From Bacteroidota bacterium (lineage in GTDB: Bacteria > Bacteroidota > Bacteroidia > Chitinophagales > Chitinophagaceae), in the NCBI GenBank assembly GCA_029573235.1, contig JAKQGX010000012.1, positions 96,762-160,761 on the forward strand: a stretch of 64,000 nt of DNA. The letters are read 5' to 3'. The position numbers and the translations under genes are program-made. The notes below the pieces were generated by a model. That model ran no database searches. It saw nothing but the letters and a program-made list of their open reading frames with translations, and was not told the origin of the DNA. Of the stretch, positions 18,187-28,362 are shown piece by piece; within the stretch, counting starts at the first letter, position 1, and every line of letters begins with the position of its first letter.

Positions 18187-19800
18187 CTATACTATTTCTA
18201 ACACGGTAGGTGCAGCACTACGGATTTCGTCATTGGCTTGTGCAGCGTATTTTTCAAAGTTTTTCACGAACAATTTAGCCAGCTCGTTTGCTTTTTTGTC
18301 ATACGCTTCTTTTTCTGACCAAGTATCGCGTGGATTAAGTATTTCAGCCGGCACATTAGGGCAAGACTGTGGTACCAATACACCAAATACACTGTGCGGT
18401 TGGTACGTTACATTGTCTAATGCTCCGTTCATCGCAGCCGTAATCATGGCTCGTGTGTATTTCAGACTCATACGGTTACCAACGCCATATGGTCCACCAC
18501 TCCATCCGGTGTTGATAAGCCATACGTTTACATCTTGATGTTGTGCTAGTTTTTCACCCAACAGTTCGGCATATTTGGTAGGGTGAAGCGGCAAGAATAC
18601 TTTTCCGAAACAAGCAGAAAACGTAGTTTGTGGTTCTGTAACCCCTACTTCTGTACCAGCTACCTTGGCAGTATAACCAGAAATAAAGTGGTACATGGCT
18701 TGTGCTTTGGTCAGTTTGCTGATGGGAGGTAGGATACCAAAAGCATCACAGGTGAGGAAGAAAATATTTTTGGGATCACCGCCGTATGAAGGCTCTTTTG
18801 CATTAGGGATATGGTAGATGGGATAAGCAGCTCGTGTATTTTCGGTAATACTACCATCTTTATAATCTACTTCTTTGCTGCCAGCTTTAAATACGATATT
18901 CTCTAGGATTGCGTTAGGTTTTACGGCTGCAAAGATTTGTGGTTCTTTTTCTGCCGAAAGGTCAATTACTTTTGCATAGCAACCGCCTTCAAAGTTAAAC
19001 ACAGAACCATCTGCCCAGCCATGCTCATCATCACCGATTAGTGCGCGATCAGGGTCAGCAGACAAGGTTGTTTTTCCGGTTCCTGACAATCCGAAGAATA
19101 AGGCTACATCACCATTTTTACCTTCGTTAGCCGAGCAGTGCATGCTCAACACACGATGCTTGTGAGGCAATAGGTAGTTCAACACACCGAAAATACCTTT
19201 TTTCATTTCACCGGTATAAGCAGAGCCGCCTATTAATATGATTTTACGAGTAAAGTTTACGATGGTAAAGTTTCCCTGGCGTGTACCATCTGTTGCAGGG
19301 TCTGCTAAAAAACCTGGCGCTTGAAGGATTAACCAATCAGGTTGCTGTGTTTCAATTTCAGCAGCAGTAGGGCGCAAGAATAAATCGTTACAAAACAAAT
19401 TTGCCCATGGAGCCTCATTTACCACACGAATATTGAGACGGTATTTAGGATCTGCGCAAGCATAGGCATCACGCACCCATACCTCTTTTCCATTGAAATA
19501 AGCACACACTTTATCATACAACTTATCAAAAGTGGCACTATCCATAGGGATATTTACATCACCCCAGTCAACGCTGTTTTCCGTTTCGCTATCTTTGATA
19601 GTAAACTTGTCTTTAGGAGAGCGACCTGTAAATTTTCCGGTACTAACACATAAGGCTCCGGTATCATTCAATTCACCTTGGCCTAATTCGATGGTTTTAT
19701 TCACCAATTCTTCAGGGGCTAAGTTCCAATGAGCTATAGCTACATTAAGACCCAAGTCAGATAAGTTTGCTGATGGGTTCTTTTTGCCAAATTCCTGCAT
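18187..19800 (-). CDS. pckA: Phosphoenolpyruvate carboxykinase (ATP)
   Basis: 537 residues. It interconverts oxaloacetate + ATP and PEP + CO2 + ADP, the gateway to gluconeogenesis. Motifs: kinase-1a P-loop GLSGTGKTTLSADP, kinase-2 IGDDEHGW, FEGGCYAK, and the substrate-binding YTAKVAGTE and NTGWSGGPYG. GTGK and the absence of the GTP-type sequence identify the ATP-dependent class. It is a single-gene unit; a -7 box at 19836-19843 precedes the ATG. Confidence 0.98.
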   Translation of the reverse strand: MQEFGKKNPSANLSDLGLNVAIAHWNLAPEELVNKTIELGQGELNDTGALCVSTGKFTGRSPKDKFTIKDSETENSVDWGDVNIPMDSATFDKLYDKVCAYFNGKEVWVRDAYACADPKYRLNIRVVNEAPWANLFCNDLFLRPTAAEIETQQPDWLILQAPGFLADPATDGTRQGNFTIVNFTRKIILIGGSAYTGEMKKGIFGVLNYLLPHKHRVLSMHCSANEGKNGDVALFFGLSGTGKTTLSADPDRALIGDDEHGWADGSVFNFEGGCYAKVIDLSAEKEPQIFAAVKPNAILENIVFKAGSKEVDYKDGSITENTRAAYPIYHIPNAKEPSYGGDPKNIFFLTCDAFGILPPISKLTKAQAMYHFISGYTAKVAGTEVGVTEPQTTFSACFGKVFLPLHPTKYAELLGEKLAQHQDVNVWLINTGWSGGPYGVGNRMSLKYTRAMITAAMNGALDNVTYQPHSVFGVLVPQSCPNVPAEILNPRDTWSEKEAYDKKANELAKLFVKNFEKYAAQANDEIRSAAPTVLEIV

Positions 19801-19835
19801 AGTTTTTTGTCTTTTGTGAAAAAAAATTTAGGTGG

Positions 19836-19843
19836 CAAAATTA
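19836..19843 (-). promoter_or_regulatory. Candidate -7 box of pckA
   Basis: TAATTTTG on the minus strand matches TAnnTTTG, 35 bases before the pckA ATG. Confidence 0.5.
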
Positions 19844-20108
19844 GGTTAATTTATTATTTCGTTACTATGAATTTCTAATTTTTTCCTTTTGACGAAGGAG
19901 TGACAATTCACAATACTCAAACAATACATTAAACGAAATCCGCATAAAAGGTGGCTTGCACTATGAGTATAGAATGGGTGCTAAAAATGAATTGTCATGT
20001 CACTATACAACTAAAAAAATGCCGAATAGGTCTAAATAAATTTGAAAGTAGATGGCTGATAATTTCAGAACAATTTAAACACATTCTTTTTTTTGAATTT
20101 AAAACTCC

Positions 20109-20116
20109 TATATTTG
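20109..20116 (+). promoter_or_regulatory. Candidate -7 box of the atp operon
   Basis: TATATTTG matches TAnnTTTG, 25 bases before the atpB ATG. A TTTTG at 20091-20095 is only 13 bases upstream, shorter than usual spacing. Confidence 0.5.
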
Positions 20117-20141
20117 CGCAAAATTTCGAGGGTTAGTAACG

Positions 20142-21317
20142 ATGTCAAGACGATTTTTCTCTTTATTTATCATGCTTTCAGCGCTTTTTTGCGCTTCGAA
20201 TACCACATTTGCACAACACGAAGAAACAGCTCCTTCAGAAGCTCATGGAGGACATGCTGCCACTTCAGAAAAAAAAGAATTTAACGCAGCCGAAACCATT
20301 TTTGGTCACGTTAGAGACTCTCACTATTGGCATCTGTTTGATGTAAATGGCCATCCGGTTAGCCTTTCTTTACCCGTAATAATCTACGACAATCAAAAAG
20401 GGCTTTCTGTATTTTCTGCTTCGAAATTTCATCACGGACATGAAGCGTATGAAGGGTATCAGATAGACCCTCATAATAAAATGAAAGAAAAGATTGTATT
20501 AGTAAACCCTGCTGAAGGACAAAAAATCTATGACCTTTCTATTACCAAGAATGTGTTGTCGATGATTATTTCAGTGGTTTTACTACTATGGATTGGCTTT
20601 AGCGTTGCAGGAAAATACAAAAAAGCCGGCTCCAATAAAGCGCCATCTGGTTTTCAAAATGCTTTGGAAGTAGCTATTATCTTCATTCGTGACGAAGTGG
20701 CTAAGCCGAATTTAGGATACAAATACGCAAAATATTTGCCTTTGCTATTAACGATATTCTTCTTCATCTGGATCAACAATATGTTAGGATTGTTACCAGG
20801 AGGCGCCAATTTCACCGGAAACATTGCGGTTACCGCTTGCTTAGCCGTAGTGTCATTTATAGTAATGGTATTTAGTGGCAACAAACATTTTTGGGGTCAC
20901 TTGTTCAATCCTCCCGGAGTACCCTTGGGTATCAAGTTTTTATTGGTTCCTATCGAAATCATTTCCTTGTTTATTAAACCCATCGCATTGATGATACGTC
21001 TTTTTGCCAATATGTTGGCTGGGCACATCGTAATTCTCAGTGTGGTGTCGATGATATTTATTTTCGGTTCGTTGAGTGCCGTTGCGGGTTGGGGCTTTGT
21101 GCCGGTGTCATTGGCTTTCTCCATCTTTATGTTCTTGTTAGAACTATTGGTGGCTGCCATTCAGGCATTTATCTTCACTACGCTTACAGCAGTGTTTATT
21201 GGGCAAGCTGTAGAAGAAGCACATCACCATGACGCAGAACATGAATCGTATCATAAGCACAATCCGGAAACGGGTCAAGCCTATAATGTATCAGAGGAAG
21301 AAATAATAGCTTTATAA
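20142..21317 (+). CDS. atpB: F0F1 ATP synthase subunit a
   Basis: 391 residues, longer than the roughly 270 of E. coli. The extra N-terminal part has a signal peptide (residues 1-23) and a His/Glu-rich periplasmic segment to about residue 120; long forms are usual in Bacteroidota. The membrane part has five or more helices. MIRLFANMLAGH holds the essential arginine of the proton channel, and the last helix contains AAIQAFIFTTLTAVF. The C-terminus is His/Glu-rich. It is the first gene of atpBEFHA. Confidence 0.96.
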   Translation: MSRRFFSLFIMLSALFCASNTTFAQHEETAPSEAHGGHAATSEKKEFNAAETIFGHVRDSHYWHLFDVNGHPVSLSLPVIIYDNQKGLSVFSASKFHHGHEAYEGYQIDPHNKMKEKIVLVNPAEGQKIYDLSITKNVLSMIISVVLLLWIGFSVAGKYKKAGSNKAPSGFQNALEVAIIFIRDEVAKPNLGYKYAKYLPLLLTIFFFIWINNMLGLLPGGANFTGNIAVTACLAVVSFIVMVFSGNKHFWGHLFNPPGVPLGIKFLLVPIEIISLFIKPIALMIRLFANMLAGHIVILSVVSMIFIFGSLSAVAGWGFVPVSLAFSIFMFLLELLVAAIQAFIFTTLTAVFIGQAVEEAHHHDAEHESYHKHNPETGQAYNVSEEEIIAL

Positions 21318-21330
21318 ACTAGTTTTTTAA

Positions 21331-21600
<270 letters not shown>

Positions 21601-21614
21601 TCGCACCCAAAAAT

Positions 21615-21649
21615 AAAAACGCCCAACGCAAAGGGCAGCGGGCGTTTTT
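21615..21649 (+). terminator. Intra-operon terminator after atpE
   Basis: A perfect 10-base stem (AAAAACGCCC 21615-21624, GGGCGTTTTT 21640-21649) with a 15-base loop and terminal T-run, 14 bases after the atpE stop. It would stop or attenuate transcription before atpF. Confidence 0.8.
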
Positions 21650-21789
21650 ATTCATTCGTATTCAAATAAGGGCTTAAGTCAATGACTTCTTAAGACCACC
21701 ATTTGGATATACGAATAATACTAAACAAGATTAAAATATTGTGTAGTTGCACGTGGATAACGACACTCTTAGCAATAAAACAATTTTGA

Positions 21790-21797
21790 TATTTTTG
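21790..21797 (+). promoter_or_regulatory. Candidate -7 box for atpF
   Basis: TATTTTTG matches TAnnTTTG, 21 bases before the atpF ATG at 21819. It suggests that atpFHA can be transcribed separately after the terminator. No TTG at 17-23 bases upstream was found. Confidence 0.4.
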
Positions 21798-21818
21798 ACA
21801 TCTTTTAAATAACATCAA

Positions 21819-22313
21819 ATGGATTTATTAAGTCCCGAATTAGGTTTATTTGTCTGGACACTTTTAGCTTTCCTGACGGTATTTTACATTCTTAAAAAAT
21901 TTGCGTGGAAGCCCATTATCAAATCGTTGAGCGAACGCGAAAGCAGCATTGCTGACAGCATTGCTACCGCAGATCGTGTAAAGAAAGAAATGGCACAATT
22001 GAAAAACGAGAATGAAGTGATGATGCAGCAAGCGCGCGAAGAACGTTCGCAAATGCTGAAAGAGGCGAAAGAAACGCGTGATAAAATTGTAAACGAAGCC
22101 AAAGAACTAGCCAAAGTTGAAGCCAATAAAATTATTGCGGATGCACAACAACAAATTCACCATCAAAAAATGGCAGCACTGACTGAAGTGAAAAACGAAA
22201 TAGGCAATTTGGCGGTAGCCGTTGCTGAAAAAGTATTGCGCAAAGAATTGGCAGATACAGATGCTCAAAGCAAATACGCCAATGTGTTAGCCGGTGAAAT
22301 TAATATGAACTAA
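21819..22313 (+). CDS. atpF: F0F1 ATP synthase subunit b
   Basis: 164 residues: one N-terminal membrane helix (LFVWTLLAFLTVFYILKKF) followed by a long, highly charged helical stalk rich in Lys, Glu and Ala (about residues 40-150) that dimerises as the peripheral stator. Length and layout are typical. It lies 218 bases after atpE, an unusually wide gap for this operon, and that gap contains a terminator and a possible promoter. atpH follows after 48 bases. Confidence 0.96.
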   Translation: MDLLSPELGLFVWTLLAFLTVFYILKKFAWKPIIKSLSERESSIADSIATADRVKKEMAQLKNENEVMMQQAREERSQMLKEAKETRDKIVNEAKELAKVEANKIIADAQQQIHHQKMAALTEVKNEIGNLAVAVAEKVLRKELADTDAQSKYANVLAGEINMN

Positions 22314-22361
22314 TGTAGCATTAACTATTTCTGTTGATGCACTCCATAAGCTGAAAAAATT

Positions 22362-22925
22362 ATGCAAAATCCTCGCCTTGCTTCACGATACGCTAAGTCG
22401 CTTTTAGATTTGGCAAAAGAACAAAACTGTTTAGATGCAGTTTTACAAGATGTGAAGTTACTGGATACCGTAAACAAAGGTAATCGTGAGTTTGAAAACA
22501 TGCTCAAAAGCCCGATTATCAAAGCCGATAAAAAATTACAAATACTGACTGCCGTCTTCGGAAGTCGTTTATCCTCCTTAACCAATGCGTTCATTACACT
22601 ATTAGTGAACAAAGGAAGAGAAGCAAGCCTACCGGAAATGATTACTGCATTTATTCGTCAATACAAAGAAATGATGAACATAAAGACAGTAAAACTAACT
22701 ACGGCAATGCCTTTGTCAGACACTGTGAAATCGGCAATTTTACAACAAGTAAAAACATCATTACCCAACAATACCATTGAACTGAACGAGGTAATAGATG
22801 CCAAAATCATTGGTGGTTTTGTGTTGGAGATGGATGACAAACTATTTGACGCCAGCATCCTTCGCGACCTTAATGATGTAAAAAATCAGTTTTTGAAAAA
22901 CATATACGTACCCAATATTCGATAG
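22362..22925 (+). CDS. atpH: F0F1 ATP synthase subunit delta
   Basis: 187 residues. The N-terminal helical domain begins NPRLASRYAKSLLDLAKEQN, the typical delta/OSCP opening. The C-terminal part holds VIDAKIIGGFVLEMDDKLFDAS, the conserved GGF element of the family. Delta links the b-subunit stator to the top of the alpha3beta3 head. It lies 48 bases after atpF and 95 bases before atpA on the same strand. Confidence 0.96.
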   Translation: MQNPRLASRYAKSLLDLAKEQNCLDAVLQDVKLLDTVNKGNREFENMLKSPIIKADKKLQILTAVFGSRLSSLTNAFITLLVNKGREASLPEMITAFIRQYKEMMNIKTVKLTTAMPLSDTVKSAILQQVKTSLPNNTIELNEVIDAKIIGGFVLEMDDKLFDASILRDLNDVKNQFLKNIYVPNIR

Positions 22926-23020
22926 CGTATTTGCCTCAGGATACTAGCCAATCCAACATTCAAAAACACTTTTGATAAATACGAATAAACAAATAATACT
23001 AACAATAAAATACAAAACAA

Positions 23021-24601
23021 ATGGTTGACATTAAACCGGATGAAATATCAGCGATACTGCGTCAACAGTTGACCAACTTTGATGCTAGTGCAAGCCTTGA
23101 AGAAGTAGGCACCATCTTACAAGTGGGTGATGGTATTGCTCGCGTGTATGGTCTAAATGGCGTACGCCAAGGGGAATTGGTGGAGTTTGAAAATGGTGTA
23201 AAAGCCATTGCCATGAACCTTGAAGAAGACAACGTGGGTGTGGTATTGATGGGTGAAAGTGGTGACATTAAAGAAGGTGCACGTGTAAAACGTACCGGAC
23301 GCATTGCCTCTATTAAAGTAGGTGAAGGAATGTGTGGTCGTGTGGTAAATACCCTCGGCGAACCCATTGACGGTAAAGGTCCATTGACCGGCGAGTTGTA
23401 TGAAATGCCTTTGGAGCGTAAAGCACCGGGCGTTATCTTCCGTGAGCCGGTAAAAGAACCACTACAAACCGGTATTAAGGCTATCGATGCCATGATACCT
23501 GTAGGTCGTGGACAACGTGAGTTGGTAATCGGCGACCGTCAGACCGGTAAGACAGCAATCTGTATTGACACCATCATCAATCAAAAAGAATTTTATGCTG
23601 CCGGCAAACCGGTATACTGTATTTACGTAGCTATCGGGCAAAAAGCCTCTACCATAGCGGGTGTTATGAAGACTTTAGAAGAAAACGGTGCAATGGCATA
23701 TACCACAATCGTTGCAGCGTCTGCATCGGATCCCGCACCGTTACAATTCTTTGCTCCATTTGCCGGAGCAGCTATCGGGGAATACTTCCGTGATACAGGT
23801 CGCCCTGCATTAGTAGTATATGATGATCTTTCGAAACAAGCCGTTGCTTATCGTGAAGTATCGTTGTTGCTTCGCCGCCCACCGGGACGTGAAGCCTATC
23901 CGGGTGACGTATTCTACTTGCACAGCCGCTTACTCGAGCGTGCCGCTAAGGTAATTAGCAACGATGATATTGCTAAAAACATGAACGACTTGCCAGAAAG
24001 CCTGAAAAGCAAAGTAAAAGGTGGCGGTTCATTGACAGCCTTACCCATCATCGAAACTCAAGCCGGTGACGTGTCTGCCTACATTCCTACCAACGTAATC
24101 TCCATTACCGATGGACAAATTTTCTTGGAAGGTAACCTCTTCAACGCTGGTATCCGTCCGGCAATCAACGTAGGTATCTCTGTAAGCCGCGTAGGTGGTA
24201 ATGCGCAGATTAAATCCATGAAAAAAGTAGCCGGTACCTTGAAGTTAGACCAAGCACTTTACCGTGAGTTGGAAGCCTTCGCAAAATTTGGTGGGGATTT
24301 GGATGCTGCAACCAAAAACGTAATCGACAAAGGTAGCCGCAACGTGGAAGTATTGAAACAAGCACAGTTTACTCCTTATAGCGTAGAAAAACAAGTTGCC
24401 ATCATTTACTTAGGTACCAACAACCTGATGCGTGAAGTGCCTGTGAAAAACATTAAAGCGTTCGAAGAAGCATTCCTTACTGAAATGGAAACGAAATTGC
24501 CCGATGTTTTAGGTGAGTTTAAGAAAGGTAATTTGCCGGAAGACGGATTAGCAAAAATGACTAAACTGGCAGAAGGATTGATTCCTCAGTTTAAAGCATA
24601 A
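23021..24601 (+). CDS. atpA: F0F1 ATP synthase subunit alpha
   Basis: 526 residues. Alpha is the non-catalytic nucleotide-binding subunit of F1. Motifs: P-loop [27 protein letters not shown], and the ATPase alpha/beta signature region around [14 protein letters not shown] with the arginine finger. Length is standard. Unlike the usual atpBEFHAG order, no atpG follows: a terminator (24627-24663) closes the operon and the next gene is a flavin reductase-like gene. The gamma, beta and epsilon genes must lie elsewhere. Confidence 0.98.
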   Translation: MVDIKPDEISAILRQQLTNFDASASLEEVGTILQVGDGIARVYGLNGVRQGELVEFENGVKAIAMNLEEDNVGVVLMGESGDIKEGARVKRTGRIASIKVGEGMCGRVVNTLGEPIDGKGPLTGELYEMPLERKAPGVIFREPVKEPLQTGIKAIDAMIPVGRGQRELVIGDRQTGKTAICIDTIINQKEFYAAGKPVYCIYVAIGQKASTIAGVMKTLEENGAMAYTTIVAASASDPAPLQFFAPFAGAAIGEYFRDTGRPALVVYDDLSKQAVAYREVSLLLRRPPGREAYPGDVFYLHSRLLERAAKVISNDDIAKNMNDLPESLKSKVKGGGSLTALPIIETQAGDVSAYIPTNVISITDGQIFLEGNLFNAGIRPAINVGISVSRVGGNAQIKSMKKVAGTLKLDQALYRELEAFAKFGGDLDAATKNVIDKGSRNVEVLKQAQFTPYSVEKQVAIIYLGTNNLMREVPVKNIKAFEEAFLTEMETKLPDVLGEFKKGNLPEDGLAKMTKLAEGLIPQFKA

Positions 24602-24626
24602 TTCATTTTTCCTTTACCCATATTTT

Positions 24627-24665
24627 AAAAGGAGGCGATACCAAAAGTACAACCTCCTTTTTTGA
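24627..24665 (+). terminator. Terminator of the atp operon after atpA
   Basis: A 9-base stem (AAAAGGAGG 24627-24635, CCTCCTTTT 24653-24661) with a 17-base loop and T-run, 25 bases after the atpA stop. Confidence 0.85.
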
Positions 24666-24804
24666 TTTTATTAATGCAACAAGATGTGCTGAGTATGTAA
24701 TTTTGAAGCAATGTTTTCATTGAAAGAACTATTTAATAGATAGTTTTTGAAGCAATTCTGCAAAAACAGATTACTGACAATCCATCCCAAAAAGAAATCA
24801 AATT

Positions 24805-25686
24805 ATGAAAGTCATACCCGGAGAAATCAATACCGCATTACTGCATGCCCACCTTCTAGGCAGTATTGGTCCCCGACCTATATGCTTTGCAAGTACGATA
24901 GATGAAAACGGAGTCCCGAACGTCAGCCCATTCAGTTTTTTTAATGTATTTGGAAGCAAACCACCCATTGTGGTCTTTTCACCTGCACGCAGAGTACGCG
25001 ATAATACCACCAAGCACACTTTACAAAACGCACAAGCTACCGGCGAAGTAGTGATTAATGTGGTCAACTTCGACATTGTGCAACAAGTAAACTTGGCTAG
25101 TTGTGAGTACCCGAAAGGAGTAAGCGAATTTGAGAAAGCCGGATTAACGGCACTGCCTTCAGATATGGTGAAACCCTTTCGTGTGAAAGAATCGCCTGTA
25201 CAATTGGAATGTAAAGTGCTGCAAATAATAGAAACTGGGAAAGAAGGTGGCTCCGGAAATCTTATCGTTTGTGAAGTGCTTTGTATGCATATCGATGATG
25301 CAATATTAGGCACCGATGGGAAAATAGACCCTCATAAAATAGACCTTGTGGCTCGTATGGGTGGCGATTATTATTGCAGAGCTTCGGGTGATGCAGTATT
25401 CTCTGTACCAAAACCCAACTTAAATTTAGGTATAGGTGTAGATGCCCTTCCAGCATCCATTCGCAACAGCACTATACTCACCGGCAACAACCTGGGAATA
25501 TTAGGCAATAGCACCAATATACCCATAGTAGCTGCACCATTAAACGACGACCGTTTACTTCAATTACTTCGCACGTATGAAGCCGATAAAGTAACCTTAC
25601 AAAAAGAACTGCATCATTATGCAAAAGAAATTATTGAATCCGGTGATGTAGAGAAAGCATGGCAAATATTATTAGCCGGAGCTTAA
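24805..25686 (+). CDS. Flavin reductase-like (FMN-binding split barrel) protein
   Basis: 293 residues. The N-terminal 200 residues match the flavin reductase-like domain: GSIGPRPICFASTIDENGVPNVSPFSFFNVF binds FMN, followed by RDNTTKHTLQNAQATGEVVINVV. The GPRP and SPFSFFN motifs are diagnostic of the DIM6/NTAB-type group. The C-terminal 80 residues are helical and polar, with no recognised domain. Probably cytoplasmic, reducing flavin or acting as an FMN-dependent oxidoreductase; the substrate is unknown. ychF follows on the same strand after 63 bases. Confidence 0.85.
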   Translation: MKVIPGEINTALLHAHLLGSIGPRPICFASTIDENGVPNVSPFSFFNVFGSKPPIVVFSPARRVRDNTTKHTLQNAQATGEVVINVVNFDIVQQVNLASCEYPKGVSEFEKAGLTALPSDMVKPFRVKESPVQLECKVLQIIETGKEGGSGNLIVCEVLCMHIDDAILGTDGKIDPHKIDLVARMGGDYYCRASGDAVFSVPKPNLNLGIGVDALPASIRNSTILTGNNLGILGNSTNIPIVAAPLNDDRLLQLLRTYEADKVTLQKELHHYAKEIIESGDVEKAWQILLAGA

Positions 25687-25749
25687 ACCCGATTTGTAGG
25701 CGTTGTAGCAGATTATAAAAATATTAGCAACCAATAAATAGAATCAACA

Positions 25750-26847
25750 GTGGCATTACAAGTAGGCATCGTAGGACTACCCAATGTAGGAAAATCAACT
25801 CTTTTCAATGCAGTAAGCAATAGTGCAAAAGCACAGGCATCCAACTATCGTTTTTGTACCATCGACCCAAATGTAGGGCAAGTAGATGTTCCTGATGAAA
25901 GACTCAATCAACTCGCTGCATTAGTGCAACCCCAGCGTATCTTACCGACTACAATTGAGTTTGTAGATATTGCCGGCCTCGTTAAAGGAGCCAGCAAAGG
26001 CGAAGGTTTGGGCAACAAATTTTTAGGAAACATCAGAGAAGTAGATGCCATCGTGCATGTAATTCGTTGTTTTGAGGATGAAAATATATTACGCGAAGAA
26101 GGAGCTATTAACCCCATAGGCGATAAAGAGATTATTGACACAGAACTGCAATTAAAAGACCTTGAAAGTATAGAAAAGAAAATAGGTCGCTATGAAAAAA
26201 TAGCCAAGAACGACCCGAAGGCAAATGCCGTATATCAAGTATTAGTTTCTTGTAAAGACCATTTATACAAAGGGAAAAATATTCGCAGTTTGCAATTGGA
26301 AGGAGAAGAAAGGGAGGCAATTGCAGATTTATTTCTGCTAACTGAAAAACCGGTATTGTATGTAGCAAATGTAGATGAAGCAGGCATTCATACCGGAAAC
26401 AAATATTCGGAGATGTTGCAACAAATAGCAAAAGAAGAAGGTGCAGAAGTAATAGTGATGAACAACAGTATAGAAGCTCAAATTTCTGAAATGGAAAGTG
26501 AAGAAGACAAAGCACTATTTTTAGAAGAATATGGATTGCAAGAACCAGGTCTCAATCGCTTGATACGCGGTGCTTACAAATTACTCAACCTAATCACCTA
26601 TTTTACTGCCGGTGTACAAGAAGTACGTGCCTGGACAATACACAAAGGATGGAAGGCACCACAAGCAGCCAGCGTTATTCATACCGATTTTGAGAAAGGA
26701 TTTATTAAAGCAGAGACCATTTCCTTTAAAGACTACATTCAATATGGTAGTGAAGCAGCTTGTAGAGAAAATGGGAAACTGAGAATTGAAGGCAAAGAGT
26801 ATATAGTTCAGGATGGTGATGTATTGCACTTTAGATTTAATGTTTAA
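25750..26847 (+). CDS. ychF: Redox-regulated ATPase YchF (Obg family)
   Basis: 365 residues starting with GTG at 25750, which yields the conserved MALQVGIVGLPNVGKST opening. G1 is GLPNVGKS and G3 is DIAGLVKGAS. The usual NKxD is replaced by NVDE in VANVDEAG, the change that makes YchF prefer ATP over GTP. A C-terminal TGS domain (about 280-365) is present. The protein binds ribosomes and affects oxidative-stress responses. The GTG start is the only reasonable one. Confidence 0.97.
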   Translation: MALQVGIVGLPNVGKSTLFNAVSNSAKAQASNYRFCTIDPNVGQVDVPDERLNQLAALVQPQRILPTTIEFVDIAGLVKGASKGEGLGNKFLGNIREVDAIVHVIRCFEDENILREEGAINPIGDKEIIDTELQLKDLESIEKKIGRYEKIAKNDPKANAVYQVLVSCKDHLYKGKNIRSLQLEGEEREAIADLFLLTEKPVLYVANVDEAGIHTGNKYSEMLQQIAKEEGAEVIVMNNSIEAQISEMESEEDKALFLEEYGLQEPGLNRLIRGAYKLLNLITYFTAGVQEVRAWTIHKGWKAPQAASVIHTDFEKGFIKAETISFKDYIQYGSEAACRENGKLRIEGKEYIVQDGDVLHFRFNV

Positions 26848-26981
26848 CAACATTTCAAAATAAACATACCACAAAATCATACGATTCCTAACAGTTAATA
26901 ATGAACAAATGCTGTTACTTGAAAGAAAGAAATAAGGTTGCAAACACGAAGAGCGTTCTACTTATTACAACCATACTTAAC

Positions 26982-26989
26982 TACTTTTG
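26982..26989 (+). promoter_or_regulatory. Candidate -7 box of the GT2 gene at 27002
   Basis: TACTTTTG matches TAnnTTTG, 12 bases before the ATG. An in-frame TTG overlaps the box and is therefore unlikely as a start. Confidence 0.45.
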
Positions 26990-27001
26990 ATTTCTATTCA
27001 T

Positions 27002-27718
27002 ATGGCACAAACACTTTCTATAGTAATACCTGCATACAATGAAGGCGCTACTATTCATCATATTTTGAATAAGGTGAAAGCAGTGCAACTTATTAATGGA
27101 ATCGAAAAAGAAGTAATCATAGTAAACGATTGCTCTAAAGACAATACCGAGGAAGCAATATTGCTATATAAAAACCAAAATCCGGAATTGCCCATTACTT
27201 ATTACAAACAACCGGTGAATATGGGAAAGGGTGCTGCTTTACATACGGGAATTGAGAAGGCAACCGGCGACTATATAATTATACAAGATGCCGACTTGGA
27301 ATACGACCCCAATGAATACAATGTGTTGCTGAAACCAATAATAGATGGCTTTGCAGATGTGGTGTATGGCTCTCGTTTTATGGGTGGTCGTCCACACCGT
27401 ATTTTATTCTTTTGGCACTCTATCGGCAACCGATGGCTGACGTTACTTTCCAACATGCTCACCAATCTCAACCTGACTGATATGGAAACATGCTACAAAT
27501 TATTCCGTAGCGAAGTCATACAAGGCATTGCCCTAAAAGAAAAACGATTTGGGTTTGAACCAGAAGTAACTGCGAAAATATCAAGAGTGCCCAATATCAG
27601 AATTTATGAGGTAGGTATTTCTTACTATGGCAGAACCTATGAAGAAGGAAAAAAAATAGGCTGGAAAGACGGCTTTAGAGCCGTCTATTGCATCTTAAAA
27701 TACAACCTATTTAAATAA
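27002..27718 (+). CDS. Family 2 glycosyltransferase (DPM1/DPG-synthase-like)
   Basis: 238 residues. It opens [18 protein letters not shown], has [12 protein letters not shown] for nucleotide binding, [18 protein letters not shown], and [10 protein letters not shown] with the DxD metal motif. The last part ([28 protein letters not shown]) matches polyprenyl-phosphate mannosyl/glucosyl transferases that make lipid-linked sugar donors. It lacks the C-terminal membrane helices of some relatives. It stands apart from other sugar genes, between ychF and a hexapeptide protein. Confidence 0.9.
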   Translation: MAQTLSIVIPAYNEGATIHHILNKVKAVQLINGIEKEVIIVNDCSKDNTEEAILLYKNQNPELPITYYKQPVNMGKGAALHTGIEKATGDYIIIQDADLEYDPNEYNVLLKPIIDGFADVVYGSRFMGGRPHRILFFWHSIGNRWLTLLSNMLTNLNLTDMETCYKLFRSEVIQGIALKEKRFGFEPEVTAKISRVPNIRIYEVGISYYGRTYEEGKKIGWKDGFRAVYCILKYNLFK

Positions 27719-27811
27719 GCAGTAGTTACGCTCCATATTTGTGAGAGGAGTTTGGTTAGTAATTTAAATAATCAACGTATTTTTCTATTGTAAAAAATTA
27801 ACCTCGATAAG

Positions 27812-28333
27812 ATGAGTCAACAACCTATTATCCTCCCTGTTGAGGGTAAGTATCCTAACATTCCAGACGATTGTTTTGTAGCTCCCAATGCCACTATCGT
27901 TGGAGATGTCACAATGGGCAGTGAATGCAGCATCTGGTTTAATGCTGTGGTAAGAGGAGATGTAAACAGTATTCAAATGGGCAATAAGGTAAACGTACAA
28001 GATGGTGCCTGCATCCATTGCACTTATCAAAAAACAAAAACCATTATTGGAAACAATGTGTCAATAGGGCATCATGCCATTGTACATGGATGTGTGGTAG
28101 AAGATAATGTACTGATAGGTATGGGAGCTATCGTAATGGATGGAGCGCGAATAGGCAACAACAGTATTATTGCCGCTGGCGCCGTGGTATTGGAAGATAC
28201 CGTGGTACCGCCGGGCAGCATCTTTGCCGGCGTGCCTGCAAAAAAAGTAAAAGACATTTCACAAGAGTTGATAAAAGGTGAGATATCGCGCATTGCCAAC
28301 AACTACGTAAAATACAGTTCTTGGTTTCGGTAG
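27812..28333 (+). CDS. Gamma-carbonic-anhydrase-like hexapeptide protein
   Basis: 173 residues of left-handed beta-helix repeats ([LIV]GxxxxI pattern). The three metal-ligand histidine positions of gamma-type carbonic anhydrases are retained: CIH, and GHHAIVHG. It belongs to the YrdA/PaaY-type group, cytoplasmic trimers with zinc at subunit interfaces; catalytic activity is uncertain in this group. A second such protein is encoded at 39294-39890. No operon partner is evident. Confidence 0.87.
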   Translation: MSQQPIILPVEGKYPNIPDDCFVAPNATIVGDVTMGSECSIWFNAVVRGDVNSIQMGNKVNVQDGACIHCTYQKTKTIIGNNVSIGHHAIVHGCVVEDNVLIGMGAIVMDGARIGNNSIIAAGAVVLEDTVVPPGSIFAGVPAKKVKDISQELIKGEISRIANNYVKYSSWFR

Positions 28334-28362
28334 AAAAAATTTGTAATAAAAAAGTCAAACTA

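Larger units (their letters stand above)
19801..20141. other. Divergent intergenic region between pckA and atpB
   Basis: 341 bases with no convincing gene. It holds -7 boxes for both flanking genes and a perfect 10-base inverted repeat, TGACAATTCA (19901-19910) and TGAATTGTCA (19988-19997), 77 bases apart. Nothing else was recognised. Confidence 0.5.

Noticed and set aside
19951..20136. A 61-codon frame upstream of atpB.
   Set aside because: It crosses the atpB promoter box and has no recognisable features.
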